From contig NZ_SOAV01000006.1 of assembly GCF_004364245.1 (NCBI RefSeq), positions 419,666 through 483,665 of the forward strand: DNA of 64,000 nucleotides, given 5' to 3'. The stretch's first letter is position 1. The number at the start of each line of letters is the position of its first letter. Shown here piece after piece: positions 24,121 to 32,751 of the stretch. This DNA comes from Streptomyces sp. BK208. Lineage in GTDB: Bacteria > Actinomycetota > Actinomycetes > Streptomycetales > Streptomycetaceae. The notes under the pieces are model-generated. The model saw nothing but the letters and a program-made list of their open reading frames with translations. It was not told the origin of the DNA and ran no database searches. Position numbers and translations under genes: made by a program.

Positions 24121-24302
24121 GGGGTGTGGGATCTTGCCGTGGGTCGCGGGGTCCGGCACGCACATCTGCGGCGTTGCCGTCGGTTGCCAGGGCTCCGCCC
24201 TGTCGCCCTCCTCCGCCTCGCAGCCGCACGCACCAGACCCCGCTCGGGTCGGCAACAGGGCACCGTCGCCCGGAGCCGGCCTGATCCGAACGACACCCCC
24301 TA
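24118..24302. mobile_element. MITE-like dispersed repeat with 10-bp terminal inverted repeats
   Basis: 185 bp bounded by perfect inverted repeats TAGGGGGTGT (24118-24127) and ACACCCCCTA (24293-24302). There is no coding capacity. Internal inner arms GGGATC and GATCCG add to the symmetry. From memory, near-identical segments occur repeatedly in Streptomyces genomes beside unrelated genes. Probably non-autonomous and moved in trans; copy number was not checked. Confidence 0.65.
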
Positions 24303-24385
24303 GCCGGAGGACGTCGTCCGGATCCTGCCGATGCCGCGGGGTCCGGCCCAGGACACCCCGTCGGGCGGCGACCGGACCCCCGGCG

Positions 24386-25810
24386 TCAGGCCGGTCCGAA
24401 GCGGGCCAGGTAGCCGCCGAGCCCGGTCGCGTCCTCGCCCGCCCAGCCGACGTAGCCGTCCGGCCGGACCAGGAAGAGCCCGGTGCCGTACCTCGCGTGT
24501 CCGGGCCCCCGGACGACGGGCACCGACTCCGGCACCGGGGGCGCCGCGGCGCCCAGTGCCAGCAGCGTCCAGTGCGGTCCGCGGAACGCGTCGAAGAGCC
24601 GGACGCCGCCCACGGTGCCGTCGGGCGCGCGGTCGCCGGCCCGCAGGGCACCCTCGGGGACGGCACGCGTCTCCACCGTCAGGGACGAGTCCCGGTATCC
24701 GATCCCCATCTGCCGGGTCTCGCCGCCGCGCCGCACCTCGCCGCGGTGGACGGCGGTCGACAGGTCCAGCATCCGCGCGGCGACCGGGCGCCGTTCCTCC
24801 TCGTAGCTGTCCAGGAGGGCGGCCGGGGCGCCGCCCGACAGCACCGCGCCCAGCTTCCAGCCCAGGTTGTAGGCGTCCTGGACGCTGGTGTTCAGCCCCT
24901 GGCCGCCCGCGGGGGAGTGCACGTGCGCCGCGTCGCCGGCGAGGAAGACCCGGCCCGCGCGGAAGCGGTCGGCCAGGGCCGCCCGCGGCCGGAAGTCGGA
25001 GGTCCAGCGCACCTCGGTCACGTCCTCGGCGGCGATGTGCGAGCGCCGCGCGACGACCTCGCGCACGCCGTCCGGTGAGGTGTCCACGGCGGCGCCCTCC
25101 GGGAACCGCGCCACCACCTGGAAGTCCTCGGTGCCGGCCAGCGGGCAGACGGCGAGGAAGTCCTCGCCGTCCCGGGGCGGGAAGACGTGCCAGTTGTCGC
25201 GGTCCAGGCCGCTGATCCGGACGTCCGCCACCAGCGTCGGGCTCGGGTCGACGGTCTCGCCGGTCATGCCGATGCCGAGCGCGCGGCGCACCGCCGAACG
25301 GCCGCCGTCCGCCGCGACCAGGTAGCGGGCGCGTACCGTCCCGCCCGCGGCGAGGTGCGCGGTGACGCCCGTGCCGTCCTGCGTGACACCGGCCACCTCG
25401 TGGCGGAAGGCGACCTTGCCGCCCAGTTCGGCGAGCCGCGCCGCCAGGATCTCCTGGGTGCGCCACTGCGGCACCATCCACGCCCGGTTGTACGGCGAGT
25501 CCTCGCTCGGCTCGGCCGGCTCGAACATCTGGTGCTCGCCCACCCGCTCGCCGTCGCGCCAGACCATGCCGACCGGGTAGGGGCCGCCCACCGCGTGGAT
25601 CGCGTCGACGATGCCGAGGTCGTCGAAGACCTCCATCGTGCGGGGCTGGAATCCCTTGCCCCGCGAGCCGGGGAACAGCTCTCCGGCCCCCTCCAGGACC
25701 AGCGCGTCCACCCCGCGCCGGGCCAGGTCCACACCGAGGGCGAGGCCGGTGGGGCCGGCGCCGACTATCAGCACGTCCGTGTCCAGGGCGTGCGTATCCG
25801 TGACATTCAC
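24386..25810 (-). CDS. FAD-dependent aromatic-ring hydroxylase/monooxygenase
   Basis: 474 aa. GTG at 25810 is preferred because AAGGAG sits 8 nt upstream; a TTG six bases earlier is too close to it. FAD motifs: VLIVGAGPTGLALG near the N-terminus, the DG motif in VAADGGRSAVRRALG, and LAGDAAHVHSPAGGQGLN. The PheA/TfdB-type C-terminal thioredoxin-like part follows. The substrate is unknown; drug-inactivating flavoenzymes (Rox, TetX) belong to the same broad class. Divergent from a TetR gene that shares its operators, so probably inducible by a small aromatic ligand. Confidence 0.87.
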   Translation of the reverse strand: MNVTDTHALDTDVLIVGAGPTGLALGVDLARRGVDALVLEGAGELFPGSRGKGFQPRTMEVFDDLGIVDAIHAVGGPYPVGMVWRDGERVGEHQMFEPAEPSEDSPYNRAWMVPQWRTQEILAARLAELGGKVAFRHEVAGVTQDGTGVTAHLAAGGTVRARYLVAADGGRSAVRRALGIGMTGETVDPSPTLVADVRISGLDRDNWHVFPPRDGEDFLAVCPLAGTEDFQVVARFPEGAAVDTSPDGVREVVARRSHIAAEDVTEVRWTSDFRPRAALADRFRAGRVFLAGDAAHVHSPAGGQGLNTSVQDAYNLGWKLGAVLSGGAPAALLDSYEEERRPVAARMLDLSTAVHRGEVRRGGETRQMGIGYRDSSLTVETRAVPEGALRAGDRAPDGTVGGVRLFDAFRGPHWTLLALGAAAPPVPESVPVVRGPGHARYGTGLFLVRPDGYVGWAGEDATGLGGYLARFGPA

Positions 25811-25821
25811 CGGCAAGTCTC

Positions 25822-25881
25822 CTTAACGACGTTAAGTTACGTCCGGGTCCGAGGATGGACCTAACGCCGTTAAGGTGTCAA
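25822..25881. promoter_or_regulatory. Twin TetR operators and monooxygenase promoter
   Basis: Site I is CTTAACGACGTTAAG (25822-25836), a perfect palindrome around one central base. Site II at 25860-25874 is the same with one mismatch in the left arm (CCTAACG C CGTTAAG). Centres are 38 bp apart. On the minus strand a perfect -35 TTGACA lies at 25876-25881 with a weak -10 CATCCT at 25852-25857, so site II fills the spacer. Site I abuts the monooxygenase ribosome binding site. Confidence 0.75.
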
Positions 25882-26534
25882 GCGTGAGTACGGAACGACG
25901 CGCCCCCCTCGACCGCCGACGGGTCGCGGACACGGCGCTGGAGCTGCTGAACGAGGTCGGACTCGACGGTCTGACCCTGCGCACCATCGCCAGGGAGCTG
26001 GACGTCAAGGCGCCCGCCCTCTACTGGCACTTCAAGGACAAGCAGGCCCTGCTAGACGAGATGGCCACCGAGATGTACCGGCGGATGGTCGCCGGGACAC
26101 CCCTCGACCCGGCCGACACCTGGCGGGAGCGGCTGCTCAAGGCCAACCGCGGCCTGCGCGCGTCCCTGCTCGCCTACCGCGACGGCGCCAAGGTGTTCAG
26201 CGGTTCACGTTTCACCGGCGCGGTGCACGCCGAGTACATGGAGGGCACCCTGCGGTTGTTCACCGCCGCGGGGTTCACCCTGGCCCAGGCGGTCCGGGCG
26301 ACCACCACGACGTACCAGTTCACCCTCGGCTTCGTCACCGAGGAACAGGGCGTCGTTCCCGTGCCCGGCGAGCGCCGAGAGGGCTACGACGTGGACGAAC
26401 GCGCCCGCCTGCTGGCCGACTACCCCCTGACGGCCGCGGCGGGCGCGGAGATCTTCACGGACCACGACCGGCACTTCGAGGAGTCGCTGGCCCTGGTGAT
26501 CGAGGGCGTCGCGGCCACCTACGGCCTCGACTGA
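25875..26534 (+). CDS. TetR-family repressor with TetR_C domain
   Basis: 219 aa from GTG at 25875 (or GTG at 25884, which would leave operator II fully outside the gene). The helix-turn-helix LTLRTIARELDVKAPALYWHFKDKQALLDEM closely follows the TetR class of tetracycline repressors, and the C-terminal domain fits TetR_C. It is divergent from the flavin monooxygenase, the same arrangement as tetR/tetA. It should repress both genes until a ligand binds. It ends 16 bp inside the convergent methyltransferase gene. Confidence 0.87.
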   Translation: MSSVSTERRAPLDRRRVADTALELLNEVGLDGLTLRTIARELDVKAPALYWHFKDKQALLDEMATEMYRRMVAGTPLDPADTWRERLLKANRGLRASLLAYRDGAKVFSGSRFTGAVHAEYMEGTLRLFTAAGFTLAQAVRATTTTYQFTLGFVTEEQGVVPVPGERREGYDVDERARLLADYPLTAAAGAEIFTDHDRHFEESLALVIEGVAATYGLD

Positions 26535-27529
26535 GCCGCTCTCCCCGCCCCCGCCGCCTTCGCCCGCCGGGCCGCCCGGTGGCGGCGCACCGCGCGCGTG
26601 ACCAGTGGCGGCAGCAGGTCGAGCGCGAGCCGCCGGGTGCGCTCCCGCGGGGCCGGCGGGCGAGCCGCCCGGGCCGGCGGACGGGCCTGGGCGGTCCGGC
26701 CCGCCGCCGGTGCGGCGTCCGCCCGGCCCGCGTCCGGCGCCGGAGCCGGCACCGCGGCGGGCGCCGGGTGCCGTGAGGACGGCAGCGAGGGCGGCCGCAG
26801 CCGCTTGCTCCTGGCGCGGGTCCGCACCAGCCGCTGTGCGGCGGCCCGCTCCACGGTCACGGCGATGTCCTCGCGCCCGCGCAGCGCCGCCAGCAGCTCC
26901 TCCTGCACGGGCTCCGGGTCGCCCCAGGTGCCGTACAGCTTCTGGCTGCTCAGGCAGACCGGGCGCAGCCCGCGGTTGAGCACCGCCTCCCAGGCCGCGA
27001 CGGCGACGCCCGGGGTGTGCTCGCTGCGAAAGTCGTCCAGGACGACGATGCCGTCGGGGCCCAGCAGCTCCCTGGCCGCCCCGATGTCGCCCTCGACGTG
27101 CTCGTACAGGTGCGAGGCGTCGACGTGGACGAAGCGGCAGGAGCCCGGCGCGACCCGGTCGACGACCGCGGAACTGGGCGCCTCGATGATCGTCGGCAGG
27201 GTGTCGTGGAAGGAGAGGTAGTTGCGCTCGAAGGCCTGGCGGGTGAGGGAGGAGTACGACTTCGCCGCCTCCGCCCGGTTGGCGGCGTCCGGCGGCTCGG
27301 CCCCGAACAGGTCGCAGACGGTCAGGGTCTCGCCGTCCCGCAGGTGGTGCCCCAGCAGGATCGCGCTCTTGCCCAGGTAGGCGCCCAGTTCGAGCAGGTC
27401 GCCCCGGGTGTGCAGCCGTTCCTGGCGCTCCAGGAACCAGGAGAACAGCACCTGGTCGAGCGGCCAGAACCAGCCGGGGACGTCGTTCAGCTCTCCGGGG
27501 TACTCGTGCGTCTCTTGCGCAGTGGCCAT
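26519..27529 (-). CDS. Class I SAM-dependent methyltransferase with basic C-terminal tail
   Basis: 336 aa from ATG at 27529. The fold blocks are LLELGAYLGKSAILLG (SAM loop), LTVCDLFGA, RFVHVDASHLYEHVEGDI and GIVVLDDFRS, the Methyltransf_24 pattern often found in glycan and sugar-modification loci. After about residue 215 the protein becomes an Arg/Ala/Pro-rich basic tail (about 110 residues), possibly for binding membrane or nucleotide-linked polymers. Neighbour of a second methyltransferase (129-nt gap), both at the left edge of the glycan locus. Acceptor unknown. Confidence 0.75.
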   Translation of the reverse strand: MATAQETHEYPGELNDVPGWFWPLDQVLFSWFLERQERLHTRGDLLELGAYLGKSAILLGHHLRDGETLTVCDLFGAEPPDAANRAEAAKSYSSLTRQAFERNYLSFHDTLPTIIEAPSSAVVDRVAPGSCRFVHVDASHLYEHVEGDIGAARELLGPDGIVVLDDFRSEHTPGVAVAAWEAVLNRGLRPVCLSSQKLYGTWGDPEPVQEELLAALRGREDIAVTVERAAAQRLVRTRARSKRLRPPSLPSSRHPAPAAVPAPAPDAGRADAAPAAGRTAQARPPARAARPPAPRERTRRLALDLLPPLVTRAVRRHRAARRAKAAGAGRAAQSRP

Positions 27530-27658
27530 GAGGCGAGGATGCCCCCTCGGCCCCCGAAAGGGAGGGGGCGCGCGCGATCCGATGGGCAGAAAATCGCACG
27601 AATTGCCCAACGTGTCCGGCCCGGCACCGCGCGCAGCCCGGTCCTGCCGCTCGGCCCG

Positions 27659-28606
27659 TCAGGCCGCCCGGAGGTACGCCGAGCGGGCCGCCTTGCCCAG
27701 GAAGGTGAAGCGGGTCTTCCCCCGGAGGCGGTCGTCCAGGGCGTCCTTGATGCCCGGCCAGCGGGGATCGCCGTAGTCGTCCAGGACCACGATCGCGCCG
27801 GAAGCCGCGATCTCCTCCGCCCACTCGAGATCCTGGGCGACGCCCTCGGCCGAGTGGTCTCCGTCCACGACGATCACGCCGTAGCTGCGGTCCGCCACGG
27901 CCGCCCGGGTCTCCGGGTCCTCGGAGAAGCCCTGCCGGATGCGTGCCGCGGCGCCCGCCGGGCCGGCGAGGGCGAGGTTGGTGCGCACGGCGTGCTCGTC
28001 CACCGGCGCGCCCGTGGGGTCCGGGCGCTGGTCGGTGCCCGGCTGGAGCTGCACGCCGGCGAAAGGGTCGACGATGGTCAGGTGCGGGCTGCGGCCGTCG
28101 CGCTCCATCATCCGGACCAGCCCCGTGGAGAACATGCCGTACAGGGTGCCGATCTCCAGGATCTCGTCGTTCGGCGGGTCCAGCAGCGGGATCGTGCCGA
28201 GCTTGCCGCAGATGTTCATGGTGCCGCCCGCGATCCGGCCGACGCCCAGCGACTCCAGCGCCACCAGGAGCCGGAACGCGGCGGCGACGTTGCGCACCGC
28301 CGCGTCGCGGTCCCCCGACAACTCCGCGACCTCGGCGTACAGGTGCTCCAGCGAGGCCTCGCCCACCATGCGGGAGATGCCGCGGCCGTCGGGGCCGAGC
28401 AGCAGCTCGAAGGTGAGCTGCCGGTGCCTGAGCACCTCGACGTCACGGGCCAGCCGCTCGGTGTCCGGGGCGGCCGGTGCCGTCCCGGCGTCGGTCCGGC
28501 GGACCGCCGAGCGGACCTGACGCTCGATGCGCTGGTCTATGAGGTCGGCCACCGGGCGCAGCAGACGCCGGGACACCGAGCTGCGGAGCAGGGAGCGGCT
28601 GTTCAT
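27659..28606 (-). CDS. Class I SAM-dependent methyltransferase, glycan-locus type
   Basis: 315 aa from ATG at 28606, preceded by AGAGG; an ATG at 28630 lacks a binding site. N-terminal 100 residues are helical and Arg rich. The methyltransferase core is LDPPNDEILEIGTLYGMFSTGL (SAM loop), LTIVDPFAG, YGVIVVDGDHSAEGVAQDL and GAIVVLDDYGDPRWPGI. The DGDHS motif is common in Methyltransf_24 enzymes that modify surface saccharides. Teichulosonic acid O-methylation is one possible role; this is inference. Confidence 0.78.
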   Translation of the reverse strand: MNSRSLLRSSVSRRLLRPVADLIDQRIERQVRSAVRRTDAGTAPAAPDTERLARDVEVLRHRQLTFELLLGPDGRGISRMVGEASLEHLYAEVAELSGDRDAAVRNVAAAFRLLVALESLGVGRIAGGTMNICGKLGTIPLLDPPNDEILEIGTLYGMFSTGLVRMMERDGRSPHLTIVDPFAGVQLQPGTDQRPDPTGAPVDEHAVRTNLALAGPAGAAARIRQGFSEDPETRAAVADRSYGVIVVDGDHSAEGVAQDLEWAEEIAASGAIVVLDDYGDPRWPGIKDALDDRLRGKTRFTFLGKAARSAYLRAA

Positions 28607-28966
28607 GGAGCAGGGGCCTCTATCCGTCATGGGGGAGATGCGTCGGACACGTGGGAGGTGGCGCACAGGCTAGCCCAGGAAATGCGCAACCGAATTTTCC
28701 GGCGGGCCGCCGCGAAAGATCCAATTAACCCCCGCGCCACTTTCAGGATGCATGAAGTTTTCCTTTCGGTCGACGGAATGCGACTCGAATTGATTGTTCC
28801 GGCGGGCCGTGGGCGCGATTGGTCATTGATTATTCCCCCATAGTTCACCGGCTGTGGCACAACAAGGGGGGAACAGCCCCGGTCTAATCGGTCGGACAAG
28901 CGCGCAGGGAGTGACGTCCCCACAGGAGGCGCTGTACGCGACGAATTTGCTTGGGGTCCGCCGAGA
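28607..28966. promoter_or_regulatory. AT-rich divergent region with a 13-bp direct repeat
   Basis: 360 bp between divergent operons, clearly lower in GC than anything nearby over 28680-28860. TTCCGGCGGGCCG occurs at 28697-28709 and again at 28797-28809, exactly 100 bp apart. It must hold promoters for the methyltransferase pair and for the YfhO operon. No gene is called. Confidence 0.5.
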
Positions 28967-31780
28967 ATGATTCGCCCAATCCTGCGCGGCAGACCGCGGC
29001 GGGCCGCCGCACTGCTGGCCGCGGCCGTCACCGTCATCGCGTTCTGCGCGGCCGACGCCGTCGCCCGCAGCTACCCCTTCGGCCCCCGCACCCGCGCGGT
29101 CAACGATCTGGGCAACCAGTACGTGCCGTTCCACGCCCACCTGTGGGACCTGCTGCACGGCCGGTCCGACGGCGGGCTGCTCGTCAACTGGCAGTCCGGG
29201 TACGGCTCCAGCTTCCTGCCCGACCTCGGTACGTACCTGAGCAGTCCGTTCGCCCTGCTCGTCGCCCTGTTCCCGAGGGACGAGATCGACCTGGCCGTCT
29301 ACGCGGTCACCGTGCTGAAGACCGCCTGCGCCGGGGCCGCCATGGCCTGGCTGCTGCTGCGGCTGCGCCCCGGCCGCTGGTGGGCCGCGGGGCTGCTGGG
29401 CGCCGCGTACGCGCTGTGCGGCTGGTCGCTCGCCGACGCCTCGTACAACCCGATGTGGCTCGACGGTCTCGTCGCCCTGCCCCTGCTGTGCCTGGTCGGG
29501 GAATGGGCGCTCACCGGACGGCGCCGGCTGTCCGGCGTGCTGATCGTGGCGCTCGCCTGGATCGCCAACTTCTACACCGCGTACATGGCCACCCTCGGCG
29601 CCGGTCTCTTCCTGCTGCTGCGGCTGTGGCTCTCCGGCCTCCCGCGCCGCCCGGCGTGGGCGGCGGCCGGCCGCGCCGCGGTCACCGTGGCCCTCGGCGT
29701 CGGCCTGGCGGCACCGCTGGTCACGGTCGTCTACTTCGGCACCCGGCACGCCTACCCGGGGCGCGTCACGCACTTCGCGCCGGTCGGGACCGAGGACCTG
29801 CTCGCCCGGCTGCTTCCGACGACGTACGGATTCGGCAGCCCGGCGGTCTTCGTCGGCACCGCCACGCTGCTGCTCGCCCTCGCGCTGCCCTTCCACCGGG
29901 CCGCCCCCGTGCGGGTGCGCGCCGGCTGGACCCTGCTGGTGGCCGCCGTCGCGCTGTCGATGCAGTGGACGCCGACCCATCTCGCCTGGCACGCCTTCGC
30001 CACCCCCAACGGCAGTCCCTACCGCCAGACGTTCGTGCTGTGCGCGCTGCTGGTCGTGGCGGCCTGGCACACGCTGTCGTACGGCGTGCCCGCCCGGCGC
30101 GCGCTGGCGTCGGCCACCGCACTGCTCGCCCTCGTGGCGGCCGTCGCCAGCCGCAGCGGCCTGGTGCACTCCTACGCCTGGCCGGTACTGCTCGCGGCCG
30201 TCGCCGGGTCGCTCGGCGGGCTGCTCCTGCTGCGGCACCTGGAGACCGTCCGGCCCGTCGCCGCCGCCCCCACGGCCCCGGACGCGGGGGACGGCAGTGC
30301 CCCGCGGACGGCCGCCCCGCGGACGGACGCCCCAGGCCGCGGTGCCCGTCCGGGCCACCGCGCGGCGCTCGCCGGGCTCGCCGCCGTCCTCCTGGTCGGC
30401 GCCCAGGTCGGCGAGGCCGCCGCTACCTCCGCGGTGGCCACCCGGCTGCGCCTGAACCACCTGGACGACTACGCGTCCTGGGGAGACCGGCAGCGCGGTC
30501 AGGCGGAGGCCGTGGCCGGGGCCGACGGCTGGCCCGCCCACCGCACCGACCCCGGCCGGGAACAGACCGTGGGCAACGACCCGATGGTGGTGGGCGGCCA
30601 GGGCGCCCAGTACTACAGCAGCCTCACCGCGGACGTCCTCAGCCGCACCCTCACCGCCCTCGGCGACGGCTGGACCTCGCGCGGGCGGAACGTGCAGAGC
30701 CTGGACAACGCCGTCACCGACGCGATCTTCTCGGTGGGCGCCCGGGTCCACTCCCCGCCCGACCAGCACCAGAGGTGGAATCCCCGCGACCGCACCCCGG
30801 TGACCGTGTCCCGGCAGGACGTACCGCCCCTGGTGACCGTCCGGCCGCCCGCCGCGCCCACCGCCCGCACCGGCGTCTCCGCCTTCGGCCCGTCGCCCTA
30901 CCGCAACCAGGAACTGCTGCTCGGCACCCGCGTCTACACGGTGCCCGAGCTGACCGTGCGCACCGGCGACGGCGGCCGGCCCGACCGGGCGACCGGAGAC
31001 AGCGCGACCGGAGACCGCGCGACCGGAGACAGCGCGACCGGAGACAGCGCGACCGGAGACAGCGCGGCCGGCGACGGGACGGGCACGGTGATCGAGGCCC
31101 CCCGCACGAAGGCCGCCGAAGGCCGACGGCCGACGATCACGGCCCGGTGCCCGGCGGGCAGCGAGGTCTACCTCTGGGCGCCGCACTTCTCCGGCACCGC
31201 CCGCCTCACCGCCACCCCGGCCGGCCCGCTGACCGGCCGCTTCACCTCCGACGCCGCCAAGATCGCCGCGATGCAGCGGCTCGGCACGGCCCCGGCGTCC
31301 GGCCCGGTGCGGATCGAGCTGTCGCCCACCCGGACCGGCACCGTCCCGGACGGCGCGGTCGGCTGCCTCGACACCGCGCGGCTGCGCACCGCCGTCCGGG
31401 AGCTCAAGGACACGGGCGCCGAAGAGGTGACCGTCTCCGACGGGACCGTCCGGGCCAGGCTCCCGGCCGGCAGCACGGGCACCGCCGTGGTCGCCGCTCC
31501 CCGGATCGCCGGCTGGCGCTGCGCGGCGGACGGGGCCGGGGCCGAACCCGCCCGAACCTACTACGGGCTGATCGCCGTCCCGCTGGACGGCTCCGCGACC
31601 GGCATCACCTGCACCTTCCACCCGCCCGGCCTGCGCCTGGGCACGGCCGTCGGGGGCGTCTCGCTCCTGACCCTCGTCCTGCTCGGCACGCTCACCGCCG
31701 TCCGCCGACGGCGCCCCGCGCCCCGCCCGGAGCCGCGCACCACCGCGCGACCGCGCGAGCGCACCACCAGCACCCTCTGA
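28967..31780 (+). CDS. YfhO-family polytopic membrane glycosyltransferase (GT-C type)
   Basis: 937 aa. About 11-13 hydrophobic helices fill residues 10-480, with the early outer loop NDLGNQYVPFHAHLWDLLHG and WQSGYGSSFLPDLGTYLSSPF, where YfhO proteins keep catalytic acidic residues. A large extracytoplasmic region (about 480-900) follows, then a last helix and a basic tail. YfhO proteins of Firmicutes take sugars from polyprenyl phosphate and add them to teichoic acids outside the cell. The next two genes encode the other two parts of that system. It contains an in-frame 15-bp minisatellite. Confidence 0.82.
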   Translation: MIRPILRGRPRRAAALLAAAVTVIAFCAADAVARSYPFGPRTRAVNDLGNQYVPFHAHLWDLLHGRSDGGLLVNWQSGYGSSFLPDLGTYLSSPFALLVALFPRDEIDLAVYAVTVLKTACAGAAMAWLLLRLRPGRWWAAGLLGAAYALCGWSLADASYNPMWLDGLVALPLLCLVGEWALTGRRRLSGVLIVALAWIANFYTAYMATLGAGLFLLLRLWLSGLPRRPAWAAAGRAAVTVALGVGLAAPLVTVVYFGTRHAYPGRVTHFAPVGTEDLLARLLPTTYGFGSPAVFVGTATLLLALALPFHRAAPVRVRAGWTLLVAAVALSMQWTPTHLAWHAFATPNGSPYRQTFVLCALLVVAAWHTLSYGVPARRALASATALLALVAAVASRSGLVHSYAWPVLLAAVAGSLGGLLLLRHLETVRPVAAAPTAPDAGDGSAPRTAAPRTDAPGRGARPGHRAALAGLAAVLLVGAQVGEAAATSAVATRLRLNHLDDYASWGDRQRGQAEAVAGADGWPAHRTDPGREQTVGNDPMVVGGQGAQYYSSLTADVLSRTLTALGDGWTSRGRNVQSLDNAVTDAIFSVGARVHSPPDQHQRWNPRDRTPVTVSRQDVPPLVTVRPPAAPTARTGVSAFGPSPYRNQELLLGTRVYTVPELTVRTGDGGRPDRATGDSATGDRATGDSATGDSATGDSAAGDGTGTVIEAPRTKAAEGRRPTITARCPAGSEVYLWAPHFSGTARLTATPAGPLTGRFTSDAAKIAAMQRLGTAPASGPVRIELSPTRTGTVPDGAVGCLDTARLRTAVRELKDTGAEEVTVSDGTVRARLPAGSTGTAVVAAPRIAGWRCAADGAGAEPARTYYGLIAVPLDGSATGITCTFHPPGLRLGTAVGGVSLLTLVLLGTLTAVRRRRPAPRPEPRTTARPRERTTSTL
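30991..31065 (+). repeat. 15-bp in-frame minisatellite in the YfhO gene
   Basis: Five tandem units of GACCGGAGACAGCGC, one with a single base change, plus a degenerate sixth. They encode repeated Ala-Thr-Gly-Asp-Ser/Arg in the extracytoplasmic region. Because the unit is a multiple of three, gain or loss changes length but not frame. Confidence 0.9.
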
Positions 31781-31800
31781 CCCGCGCCCCGGAGACCACC

Positions 31801-32751
31801 ATGCTCATATCGATCGTCGCCCCCTGCTACAACGAGGAAGACGTCGTCGAACGCTTCCACACCGCCGTGCAGCAGGTCGCCGACGACCTGCTGCCGCTCG
31901 GCCACGACATGGAGTTCGTCTACGTCGACGACGGCAGCCGCGACCGGACGCTCACCCTCCTGGAACAGCTCGCCGTACGCGACCCGCGCGTCCGCTTCGT
32001 CTCCTTCAGCCGCAACTTCGGCAAGGAGGCCGCCCTCCTCGCCGGACTGCGCCACGCCTCCGGCGACACGGTGGTGGTCATGGACGCCGACCTCCAGCAC
32101 CCGCCGGAGCTGATCGAGCGCATGGTCGAGCTGCACGGCCAGGGCTACGACCAGGTGCTCGCCCGGCGCAGCCGGCGCGGCGACCGGTTCGCCCGCACCC
32201 TCACCGCCCGCCTGTACTACCGACTGGTCAACCGGCTCGTCGACGTCGAACTCGTCGACGGCGTGGGCGACTTCCGGCTGCTGTCCCGGCGTGTGGTGGA
32301 CGCGGTGCTGGCCCTGACCGAGTACAACCGCTTCTCCAAGGGGCTGTTCGCCTGGGTCGGGTTCCCCACCACCACCTTCGAGTACGAGAACGCCGTGCGC
32401 GAGCACGGTCGCAGCTCCTGGACCCTGAAGTCCCTGCTGAACTACGGGCTCGACGGGCTGCTGTCGTTCAACAACCGCCCGCTGCGCGCCGCCCTCCACC
32501 TCGGCATGGTCCTGCTGACCTTCGCGGGGCTCTACACGGCCTGGATCGTGGGCGCCGCGCTCGTCAACGGTGTGGAGACGCCCGGATACGTCACGATCAT
32601 CACCGTCGTGACCGCCCTCGCCGGGGTGCAGATGGTGATGCTGGGCGTGATCGGGGAGTACACCGGCCGGATCTACTACGAGGTCAAGGGGCGCCCGCAC
32701 TTCCTGGTGAAGGCGAGCAACGTGGAACGCGCGAAGGACCTCATCCGCTGA
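31801..32751 (+). CDS. CsbB/GtrB-like polyprenyl-phosphate glycosyltransferase (GT2)
   Basis: 316 aa. The GT-A domain has VAPCYNEEDVVERF, VYVDDGSRDRT, SRNFGKEAALLAGL and the metal motif VVVMDADLQHPPE. Two C-terminal helices (LHLGMVLLTFAGLYTAWIVGAAL and VTALAGVQMVMLGVIGEYTG) anchor it. The family charges polyprenyl phosphate with one sugar at the cytosolic face. It lies 20 nt after the YfhO gene and overlaps the GtrA gene by one base, so all three are one operon. Confidence 0.9.
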   Translation: MLISIVAPCYNEEDVVERFHTAVQQVADDLLPLGHDMEFVYVDDGSRDRTLTLLEQLAVRDPRVRFVSFSRNFGKEAALLAGLRHASGDTVVVMDADLQHPPELIERMVELHGQGYDQVLARRSRRGDRFARTLTARLYYRLVNRLVDVELVDGVGDFRLLSRRVVDAVLALTEYNRFSKGLFAWVGFPTTTFEYENAVREHGRSSWTLKSLLNYGLDGLLSFNNRPLRAALHLGMVLLTFAGLYTAWIVGAALVNGVETPGYVTIITVVTALAGVQMVMLGVIGEYTGRIYYEVKGRPHFLVKASNVERAKDLIR

